In this document: piece by piece, positions 1 through 4,547 of the stretch
How the letters are laid out: every line of letters begins with the position of its first letter
Position numbering within the stretch: the first letter of the stretch is position 1
Assembly: GCA_030649775.1 (NCBI GenBank)
Contig: JAUSFR010000044.1
Span: forward strand, 1-8,369
Source of the DNA: a bacterium
GTDB lineage: Bacteria; Patescibacteriota; Minisyncoccia; Phycocordibacterales; UBA10002
Length of the DNA stretch: 8,369 nt
Direction: 5' to 3'
Made by a program: the position numbers and the translations under genes
The notes under the pieces: generated by a model
What the model saw: the letters and a program-made list of their open reading frames with translations, nothing else
What the model was told of the DNA's origin: nothing
Database searches by the model: none

Positions 1-1
1 C

Positions 2-39
2 CCCCCCACCCACTTTTTGCCAAAAATGTCGGTGGGGGG
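2..39. terminator. GC-capped hairpin beyond the clpP terminator
   Basis: Perfect 9-bp inverted repeat CCCCCCACC (2-10) / GGTGGGGGG (31-39). Inside it is a second inverted repeat, TTTTTG (14-19) / CAAAAA (21-26). It is the second hairpin met by transcripts leaving clpP. It may be a back-up terminator, or the terminator of a gene beyond the left edge. No clean T-run follows on either side within the window, so the role is uncertain. Confidence 0.4.
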
Positions 40-57
40 TTCTACAAAGAAAAGCGC

Positions 58-95
58 AAAAAGTACCCCCCCGTCCCGCGATGCGGTACGGGGGT
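58..95 (-). terminator. intrinsic terminator of clpP
   Basis: Read on the minus strand, a GC-rich hairpin begins 15 nt after the clpP stop codon. Its arms are ACCCCC (from 95) and the matching C/G run at 65-72, closed by a CCGC/GCGG stem with loop GAT, plus one mismatch and a 2-nt bulge. It is followed by TAC and a run of five T (plus-strand A58-62), then further T-rich sequence. This is the arrangement of a rho-independent terminator. Confidence 0.7.
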
Positions 96-109
96 GTGGA
101 GTTTTCGCA

Positions 110-697
110 TTACCCAATAACTTGAATGACCTTGTCTATGATGCCGTATTTTTTGGCTTCGTCGGCGGTCATAAAGAAGTCGCGTTCAACATCTTTTTCA
201 ATCTGGGCGAGAGGTTTCCCCGTATTCGCGGAGAGCATCTTGTTGAGCTTTTCCTTGGTCTGGAGAATGTGCTTCGCGGTAATCGCGATGTCGGTCGCCT
301 GACCTTCCACGCCTCCAAGAGGCTGATGAATCATCACTTCCGCGTTCGGAAGAATAAATCGTTTGCCTTTCTTGCCCGCCGAGAGCACCATTGCCGCGCC
401 TGAAGCCGCGATGCCGACACAGGTGGTCGCCACGTCGTTTTTGATGTGGTTCATTGTATCAATGATAGCCATCGTGGAGGTGACAGAGCCTCCCGGGGAG
501 TTGATGTAGACATTGACGTCTTTCTTCGGGTCTTCCGACTGAAGGAAGAGAAGCTGGGCAATCACGATGTTGGCGACATGGTCGTCTATCGGGCCTCCGA
601 GGAAAATAATACCCACTTTGAGCAGGCGCGAGTAAATATCGTAGGCGCGTTCACCATACGTAGTCTTCTCGATGACGGTGGGGATTAAGATGTTCAT
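110..697 (-). CDS. clpP: ATP-dependent Clp protease proteolytic subunit ClpP
   Basis: Serine peptidase of family S14. It forms the cytoplasmic tetradecameric chamber that degrades proteins fed in by a Clp ATPase such as ClpX or ClpC. The 195-residue length is normal for the family. The catalytic triad can be assigned by position: Ser99 in GIAASGAA, His124 in MIHQPLGG and Asp173 in ERDFFM. The oligomerization and active-site surroundings INSPGGSV (66-73) and the C-terminal YGIIDKVI are also present. The start codon is the only one giving the usual ClpP N-terminus; no Shine-Dalgarno sequence precedes it (ACCTTCAACT before ATG). The gene stands alone, with no clpX or tig beside it in the same direction, and is transcribed divergently from a toxin-antitoxin operon. 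A promoter (747-775) and a terminator (58-95) frame it as a single-gene unit. Confidence 0.97.
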   Translation of the reverse strand: MNILIPTVIEKTTYGERAYDIYSRLLKVGIIFLGGPIDDHVANIVIAQLLFLQSEDPKKDVNVYINSPGGSVTSTMAIIDTMNHIKNDVATTCVGIAASGAAMVLSAGKKGKRFILPNAEVMIHQPLGGVEGQATDIAITAKHILQTKEKLNKMLSANTGKPLAQIEKDVERDFFMTADEAKKYGIIDKVIQVIG

Positions 698-746
698 AGT
701 TGAAGGTTATAAAGTTTGTAAGGTTTATAAAGTATAAGACAGGAAG

Positions 747-775
747 AGTATAACAGGAGGGAAGCGAGTTGACAA
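747..775 (-). promoter_or_regulatory. clpP promoter
   Basis: On the minus strand, TTGTCA (775-770) and TATACT (752-747) are separated by exactly 17 bp. They match the sigma-70 consensus at 5/6 and 5/6 positions. Predicted transcription start is near 740, giving a leader of about 43 nt. A second TATACT at 736-731 could act as an alternative -10. The -35 occupies the same base pairs as the -35 of the divergent antitoxin promoter. Confidence 0.65.
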
Positions 776-798
776 AGGTGGTACACTTTTGATACACT
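769..798 (+). promoter_or_regulatory. toxin-antitoxin operon promoter, probably leaderless
   Basis: A perfect TTGACA (769-774) is followed after 18 bp by TACACT (793-798, 4/6). Only six bases separate the -10 from the antitoxin ATG at 805, so the predicted transcription start falls on or within a base or two of the start codon. The imperfect direct repeat GGTACAC (780-786) / GATACAC (791-797) overlaps the -10 and is a candidate operator. Confidence 0.55.
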
Positions 799-804
799 GG
801 AACT

Positions 805-1029
805 ATGGTCACACTGAATAAAAGAATAAACATTAGTGTTTCAAAAGAAGCACGGCAAACACTTGTCGCGCTTGCAAAACGAGATGTCGTTCCGCAGGCA
901 ACTAAAGCACGACATCTTCTTGAGCGAGCGCTTGAATGGGAAGAAGATAGTGTATGGGATACCCTTGCGCAGAATCGCGAAAAGAAAGGAGTTCACTTTG
1001 TTTCGCACAAAAAGGCGTGGAGTCTTTAG
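805..1029 (+). CDS. ribbon-helix-helix antitoxin of a RelE/ParE-type toxin-antitoxin pair
   Basis: 74-residue protein. It starts with a basic beta-strand segment KRINISVSKEA (6-16), followed by two predicted helices (about 15-26 and 31-46), the layout of MetJ/Arc/CopG-type DNA-binding antitoxins. The acidic linker WEEDSVWDT (46-54) and the tail HFVSHKKAW (64-72) resemble the C-terminal toxin-wrapping region of such antitoxins. It should dimerize, bind its own promoter and neutralize the toxin encoded 16 nt downstream. There is no Shine-Dalgarno sequence, because the ATG lies about 7 nt after a -10 element (see promoter). The assignment rests on fold pattern, size and linkage; the exact family name cannot be given from sequence reading alone. 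Confidence 0.8.
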   Translation: MVTLNKRINISVSKEARQTLVALAKRDVVPQATKARHLLERALEWEEDSVWDTLAQNREKKGVHFVSHKKAWSL

Positions 1030-1045
1030 TGGGCCAAGTCTTTCA

Positions 1046-1327
1046 ATGAACACTCAATTTGCGATTTCGTATCACTACCGTGTGGTGGCGGAAGATATTC
1101 CGCGACTCTCTCCGGAGTGGCGCGTCCGAATACAGGAAGCCATTACACAAAAACTCACGACACATCCAGAGGTGTTCGGGAAACCTCTTCGGCGATCTCT
1201 TGTGGGCTATCGGAAGTTTCGCGTCGGTGATTATCGTATCATCTTTAGAATTGAAAAACGTGAGGTAAAAGTTGTCATCATTGGACATCGTCGTGATGTG
1301 TACGAATTTTTAGGTAATAGAATCTGA
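1046..1327 (+). CDS. RelE/ParE-superfamily toxin
   Basis: 93-residue protein with the RelE/ParE pattern: an N-terminal helical segment (about 8-37) with SPEWRVRIQEAI, a KPLRR-SLVGYRKFRVGDYRIIF core (about 49-72) and the C-terminal strand with GHRRDVYEF. Clustered basic residues (Arg in YRKFRVGDYR, and GHRR) match the usual catalytic/RNA-contact region, so a ribosome-dependent mRNA endonuclease is the most likely activity. ParE-like gyrase poisoning cannot be excluded. The reading frame stays open upstream to 836, but ATG 1046 gives the conventional toxin length and avoids overlap with the antitoxin. No Shine-Dalgarno sequence is seen, so translation is probably coupled to the antitoxin. rsmE begins 8 nt after the stop. 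Confidence 0.85.
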   Translation: MNTQFAISYHYRVVAEDIPRLSPEWRVRIQEAITQKLTTHPEVFGKPLRRSLVGYRKFRVGDYRIIFRIEKREVKVVIIGHRRDVYEFLGNRI

Positions 1328-1335
1328 TTTTCTTT

Positions 1336-2040
1336 ATGCGACTACATCGATTTTTTGTGGAGGAAAAGATTGTGCCGGGTAGTAGTGTGGCCATCACGGA
1401 CGCGAAACTCTTGCATCAGTGGCGCAATGTCTTACGCCTCAAGGCGGGGGGCGAGGTGATTCTTTTTGACGGGTCCGGAATGGATTACCGCTGTGAACTT
1501 ACCCGTCTTGAGAAAAAGGAGGCGGTTTGCGGAGTGTTGGAAGAGATGAAAGAAAGCGCTCGTCCGGCACAGACGCTTGTGCTGTTTGCCTCGCTTATCA
1601 AAAAAGATAGTTTTGAATGGCTCTTAGAGAAAGCGACCGAGCTCGGTGTGTCCGAAATTAGGCCCGTTATCGCCGACCGTTCTGAAGTAAAGAACATAAA
1701 TCTTGAACGGGGGAGAGACATCCTCAAGGAAGCCACGGAGCAGTCGGGGCGGGGAAGCATTCCCCTCCTTCGGGAGGCGACAGAACTTCTGACGGCCGTG
1801 AAGGAGCAAAGCGGTATGAGTTTGCTCGCGTTTGACCGTGACGGCAAACCTTTCAAAAAAGAGGAGTGGAACAAGGTTACAAACATCGGGGCATTCATCG
1901 GTCCCGAGGGAGGGTGGAGTGCTCGTGAACTCGCGCTGTTTGGGGAACAACACATTCCCGTCTGTTCTCTCGGCACGTCTACACTGCGCGCGGAAACGGC
2001 GGGAGTGGCAGTAACGGCACTACTCCTTCTTCAGTCGTAG
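1336..2040 (+). CDS. rsmE: 16S rRNA (uracil-1498-N3)-methyltransferase RsmE
   Basis: SAM-dependent SPOUT-class methyltransferase that modifies U1498 in helix 44 of 16S rRNA, near the decoding centre. Its 234 residues are normal length. The N-terminal PUA-like domain (about 1-72) opens with the typical MRLHRFFV and contains HQWRNVLRLKAG. The SPOUT domain (about 77-232) carries the family motifs KATELG (99-104), EATEQSGR (132-139), FIGPEGGW (187-194) and LGTSTLRAETA (212-222). The last two form the trefoil-knot SAM site; the family more often has LG-RILR-ETA, and Leu/Arg/Glu-Thr-Ala are kept here. The ATG lies 8 nt after the toxin stop with no Shine-Dalgarno sequence or separate promoter evident, so the gene appears to be third in the toxin-antitoxin transcript. 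Confidence 0.96.
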   Translation: MRLHRFFVEEKIVPGSSVAITDAKLLHQWRNVLRLKAGGEVILFDGSGMDYRCELTRLEKKEAVCGVLEEMKESARPAQTLVLFASLIKKDSFEWLLEKATELGVSEIRPVIADRSEVKNINLERGRDILKEATEQSGRGSIPLLREATELLTAVKEQSGMSLLAFDRDGKPFKKEEWNKVTNIGAFIGPEGGWSARELALFGEQHIPVCSLGTSTLRAETAGVAVTALLLLQS

Positions 2041-2044
2041 GAAG

Positions 2045-2072
2045 AATAACCAATAACCAATAACCAATAACC
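2045..2072. repeat. tandem repeat (AATAACC)x4
   Basis: Four exact head-to-tail copies of the heptamer AATAACC begin 4 nt after the rsmE stop. The reverse complement GGTTATT recurs at 2177-2183, at the far end of the spacer next to the tig stop. Confidence 0.9.
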
Positions 2073-2184
2073 AAGAAACAAAAACCAAACAAATTATAAT
2101 CTCCAATTTACAAATCAACTCGATATGTGAAGTTTTGATTTTTTGGTGATTGTTTGGAAATTGTATCTTGATGTTTGGTTATTA
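2066..2184. repeat. imperfect palindromic AT-rich spacer between convergent rsmE and tig
   Basis: The gene-free spacer can be read as one large imperfect inverted repeat. AATAACCAA (2066-2074) answers to TTGGTTATT (2175-2183), CCAAACAA (2085-2092) to TTGTTTGG (2150-2157), and AATC-CCAA near 2098-2106 to TTGG-GATT near 2143-2151. GC content is very low. Because both flanking genes point into it, it may form a bidirectional transcription barrier, but it lacks the GC-rich stem of a standard intrinsic terminator. Confidence 0.55.
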
Positions 2185-3192
2185 TTTTTGATTCTCCAAA
2201 AATGCCAGGACTTTTTGATTGGTCAGCAATGTCTCCACGTAGCTTCGGGCGTTTTCGGGGTTCGCGTTCTTGTAGTGTTCCAAGAGGTGCTTTACCTCCG
2301 CTTCTACTTCCGCTTCGGAGGCGATAAGCTTCTCGGTGCGGGCAATTTTAAACAGCGCGAGTTGGAGACGCGCACGCTTTTCGGCGTCTTTGTACCATTC
2401 CTTGCGGAGGGCCTCATGGTCCTTCTTTATTTCCTTGAGATAGTTCTCAAACGAGCTACCCATTTGTTCAATCTGTCCCCGAAGCTCACTCTCCATTCGT
2501 GAAAGCTCGCTTTCCACAAGCACCTCGGGAATCTCGCCCTTGCTTTTCTCCCCAAGCGCGTCAAGAAGCTCCGCACGGCGTTTCTCTTTCCCACGCTCCT
2601 CTTTGTGTGAAGCGAGACCTTCTCTCACCTTCGCGCGGAAGTCGGCGACCGTTTCAAATTTGCCGAACTGTTTTACCGTCTCGTCTGTTATCGCAAAATC
2701 CTTATTGCCCGATTCTGTTTCATGCTGTTTCTTTATCTCCGCAATAACCGTGTCAATTTCTTTTTCCTCCACACCGGTTTTCTCCGGTTTCTTCGCGTTG
2801 TGTTCGCCGGCTATTTTTTTGTAGTCGGGAAGGACAAGCTCGGGGTAGAGGGAAAGGGTGACCTTAAACTCGGCAGGATTTCCGGGAGCGAGCTTCTGCG
2901 CCTCTACATGTGGCCGACCTATCACATCCAATTTTTCTGTGCGAAATATTTCGGCGAGCGCGTGCGAGAGACCGTGAGTCGCTGCCTCTTCAAAGAGTGC
3001 CATTTCACCCATCCGTTCGCGAATGACCTTTTCGGGCACGAATCCCTTTCTAAACCCCGGGAGCTCGGTATCTTTCTTCAGGTGCGCGAGTACATGGGCT
3101 TCTTCGTGTTTTACCTCCTCGGCAGAAATCTCAATAACGAGAAGTAACTGCTGTTTCGGAAGCGCCTTCTTTTCTTTGATGGTGTAGTGCAT
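2182..3192 (-). CDS. tig: trigger factor lacking the PPIase domain
   Basis: Ribosome-associated chaperone that meets nascent chains at the exit tunnel by binding ribosomal protein L23. The N-terminal domain (about 1-125) includes the ribosome-docking signature PGFRKGFVPEKVI with GFRKG at 46-50, and ends in a typical KVTLSLYPELVLPDY strand. The C-terminal cradle of long charged helices follows (about 140-336), with an FETVADFRAKVREGL stretch (179-193) that in ordinary trigger factors comes just after the PPIase domain. The protein is 336 residues against roughly 430 in the family. The missing part corresponds to the FKBP-type PPIase domain, replaced by a short linker (about 128-170). The reading frame is intact, so this looks like a real architecture, not decay. 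No Shine-Dalgarno sequence precedes the ATG (CCAATACT). The usual tig-clpP-clpX order is not kept: clpP lies two genes away behind rsmE and the toxin-antitoxin pair. Confidence 0.9.
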   Translation of the reverse strand: MHYTIKEKKALPKQQLLLVIEISAEEVKHEEAHVLAHLKKDTELPGFRKGFVPEKVIRERMGEMALFEEAATHGLSHALAEIFRTEKLDVIGRPHVEAQKLAPGNPAEFKVTLSLYPELVLPDYKKIAGEHNAKKPEKTGVEEKEIDTVIAEIKKQHETESGNKDFAITDETVKQFGKFETVADFRAKVREGLASHKEERGKEKRRAELLDALGEKSKGEIPEVLVESELSRMESELRGQIEQMGSSFENYLKEIKKDHEALRKEWYKDAEKRARLQLALFKIARTEKLIASEAEVEAEVKHLLEHYKNANPENARSYVETLLTNQKVLAFLENQK

Positions 3193-3214
3193 AGTATTGG
3201 TTTGGTGGTGTGCG

Positions 3215-3243
3215 TTGAACCCTTTGGGAGCGCACGCTATAAT
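3215..3243 (+). promoter_or_regulatory. promoter of the pilin-like gene
   Basis: TTGAAC (3215-3220, 5/6) and a perfect TATAAT (3238-3243) are spaced by 17 bp on the plus strand. The predicted start is near 3250, leaving a leader of about 130 nt before the pilin ATG at 3380. It lies inside the 187-bp divergent spacer shared with tig; no equally good minus-strand promoter for tig was found. Confidence 0.65.
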
Positions 3244-3264
3244 GAATTCATAACAACCTACCTC

Positions 3265-3280
3265 GAGTAGCTAGCTACTC
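3265..3280. promoter_or_regulatory. 16-bp perfect palindrome in the pilin leader
   Basis: GAGTAGCTAGCTACTC is a perfect palindrome starting about 15 nt after the predicted transcription start. It could be a protein-binding operator or a small hairpin at the 5' end of the mRNA. Two more inverted repeats follow in the same leader: AACGTAAAAA / TTTTT-CGCG-ACGTT (3317-3346) and CGTTAA-G-TTAACG (3343-3355). Confidence 0.45.
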
Positions 3281-3379
3281 TTTCATAAAGTTCAGTTCGA
3301 CAGTATACACCGAAGCAACGTAAAAAGTACAATTTTTCGCGACGTTAAGTTAACGGCAGGAAACAAGACAGGTAAAGCA

Positions 3380-3970
3380 ATGCACGTTATGCATCACAGG
3401 AGACACCCCTTTCAATTTGCCAAAAAGGCCGGGTTTACCCTGATTGAGCTCTTGGTGGTTATTGCCATCATCGGGCTCCTTTCCAGTATTACGTTTGCCA
3501 CGCTCAGAATTGCGGACAGAAAATCGTGGGGCGCAAGGTCGGCTCAAGACCTCCGCACGGTGGCACTGGCGCTTGACCTTTACTATCAGGACAACGGTAC
3601 CTATCCGCCTTCAAGCGCGAGCTCTCTGTCAACTGGAGGTTGGAGTACGGTACTTGGTGTGGCGCTTCAGCCCTACCTCAAGACAATGCCGTACCCCAAG
3701 TTCAGCTCCTGTTGCGTCGGTGGCTTTATGACGCAAGGTTATATTTATTACCGCAAAACGTCGGGGGGGTCCCCAATGCGCATACGTTTTTGGAATGGCG
3801 TGACCAATACCTTTGCTTCGTGTCTGATTCTTAACGAGGGGTATTGGATGGACTTTATTCTCCCCGACCAATCGTCGCTCACCTTAAATGACGGAGGCGC
3901 CGACCCAGACGCGATAGAAACAGGGAGGGGGGACTATCGTATCACCCACAATCCCGCCGATTGCCCGTAA
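3380..3970 (+). CDS. type IV pilin-like / pseudopilin protein
   Basis: Class III signal peptide protein: a short basic leader ending KKAG, then FTLIELLVVIAIIGLLSSI. A prepilin peptidase (PilD) would cut between Gly18 and Phe19 and methylate Phe. Glu23 is the conserved Glu5 of mature pilins. The hydrophobic alpha-1 helix (19-41) acts as membrane anchor and filament core. The globular part (about 50-196) begins with AQDLRTVALALDLYYQDNGTYPPS, a common PulG/GspG-type pattern. It contains four cysteines (111, 112, 148, 195) that could form a disulfide-bonded loop. No pilus assembly genes (pilB, pilC, pilD) lie in the window, so major pilin, minor pilin and pseudopilin cannot be separated. ATG 3380 was chosen because AGGT at 3370-3373 gives the only weak ribosome-binding site; ATG 3389 is an alternative. 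A terminator follows 43 nt after the stop. Confidence 0.88.
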   Translation: MHVMHHRRHPFQFAKKAGFTLIELLVVIAIIGLLSSITFATLRIADRKSWGARSAQDLRTVALALDLYYQDNGTYPPSSASSLSTGGWSTVLGVALQPYLKTMPYPKFSSCCVGGFMTQGYIYYRKTSGGSPMRIRFWNGVTNTFASCLILNEGYWMDFILPDQSSLTLNDGGADPDAIETGRGDYRITHNPADCP

Positions 3971-4013
3971 ATGTTCGCTTGGGGTTCTGGGTCATCTTCG
4001 CTAGACATGTATC

Positions 4014-4044
4014 AAAAAAACACTCGATGCATCGAGTGTTTTTT
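4014..4044. terminator. bidirectional intrinsic terminator
   Basis: The perfect palindrome CACTCGATGCATCGAGTG (4021-4038) is preceded by seven A and followed by six T. It therefore reads as a rho-independent terminator on both strands. It separates the convergent pilin gene (stop at 3970) and small membrane protein gene (stop at 4076). Confidence 0.88.
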
Positions 4045-4075
4045 GTGTTTTCAGTATTTCAATTCAAGCGGGTGA

Positions 4076-4309
4076 TTAGAGTTGTACTTCGGTGGTGATA
4101 CCTGCGGCCGCATCTTCCTCTGTGAGCTTCTCGCCCCAGAAGTAGAGCGCGCCGATAGTAAGGACAATGAGGATGATGAGGATGCCGAACCACGCGCCCC
4201 ATGAGCTTTTGTGGGGAGCAGGCAGGAGTTTTTCAGGACCATGCGGAAGTTCCGTCAATGGGGAAACAGGGGTAATCGGTGTTGTGGGGGATGATTGGTT
4301 TGGGTCCAT
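4076..4309 (-). CDS. small single-pass membrane protein, function unknown
   Basis: 77-residue protein from ATG 4309. Residues 1-36 are rich in Pro, Ser and Thr (MDPNQSSPTTPITPVSPL), followed by one transmembrane segment (about WGAWFGILIILIVLTIGALYFW, 37-58) and a short acidic tail GEKLTEEDAAAG ending in VEVQL-like residues. The N-terminal half has few charges, so orientation is hard to call. I recognise no family. The frame stays open upstream to a TTG at 4348, which would add 13 residues, but ATG is preferred because the added residues look unlike the rest. No Shine-Dalgarno sequence is present (TAAAAATT before ATG). Bounded by the bidirectional terminator on one side and the AT-rich spacer after hppA on the other. 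Confidence 0.65.
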   Translation of the reverse strand: MDPNQSSPTTPITPVSPLTELPHGPEKLLPAPHKSSWGAWFGILIILIVLTIGALYFWGEKLTEEDAAAGITTEVQL

Positions 4310-4345
4310 AATTTTTAGGTAATGCACAACTCTTGGAAAACTTAC

Positions 4346-4401
4346 CAAAACACAAACCTACAAAAAACCAAACAATGGCACAAACTATTCAAAACACAAA
4401 C
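4346..4401. repeat. AT-rich spacer with direct repeat and shared motif
   Basis: The 12-mer CAAAACACAAAC occurs at 4346-4357 and again at 4390-4401, with a partial copy CACAAAC at 4379-4385. Between them lies CCAAACAATG (4368-4377), a motif also found in the nusA-hppA spacer (6601-6610) and, as ATTGTTTGG, in the rsmE-tig spacer (2149-2157). No gene is seen in the 4310-4445 stretch. Confidence 0.6.
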
Positions 4402-4445
4402 TGAAAGGAAATCTGGGAAACTGTGCTTTGTGATATTTGCCCCCA

Positions 4446-4499
4446 TTATATCAGAAACGGTATCAAGAGTAACGCGACAATGTTTAGGATTTTAATCAC
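4446..4499 (-). pseudogene. duplicate 3' end of hppA (16 codons plus stop)
   Basis: Read on the minus strand this stretch encodes V-IKILNIVALLLIPFLI-stop. The last 16 residues and the TAA equal the C-terminus of the complete pyrophosphatase, whose own copy lies at 4601-4548. Over those 48 coding bases 14 differ and every difference is synonymous. Homology stops sharply at the Val/Met codon, where a palindrome (4500-4538) begins. It is not in frame with, or reachable from, the intact gene. The best reading is the left-over 3' end of a second, independently evolved hppA allele. A 17-residue hydrophobic peptide using the GTG as start is a remote alternative. Confidence 0.8.
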
Positions 4500-4538
4500 C
4501 CCAGTAGTAGAAGCTCGAAGACTCGCTTCACTACGGGG
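4500..4538. repeat. palindrome between the two hppA 3' ends
   Basis: Arms CCCAGTAGTAGAAGC (4500-4514) and GCTTCACTACGGGG (4525-4538) pair at 13 positions with one bulged base and one mismatch around a 10-nt loop. On the minus strand it follows the hppA stop by 9 nt, but no T-run follows, so it is not a standard terminator. It has the look of a REP-like dispersed palindrome. Confidence 0.65.
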
Positions 4539-4547
4539 CAAGTCGGG

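Noticed and set aside
836..1045. Upstream extension of the toxin frame across the antitoxin
   Set aside because: The frame is open by chance. The extra 70 residues are basic and unlike RelE proteins, and ATG 1046 gives the normal toxin length.
1485..1976. Minus-strand open frame opposite rsmE
   Set aside because: A Ser/Arg-rich antisense shadow of a well-conserved gene.
2045..2072. CRISPR array
   Set aside because: The repeat unit is only 7 bp and contiguous, with no spacers. It is a simple tandem repeat.
4310..4348. TTG start adding 13 residues to the small membrane protein
   Set aside because: ATG 4309 is a stronger start codon, and the extension has no upstream support. The extended frame remains possible but less likely.
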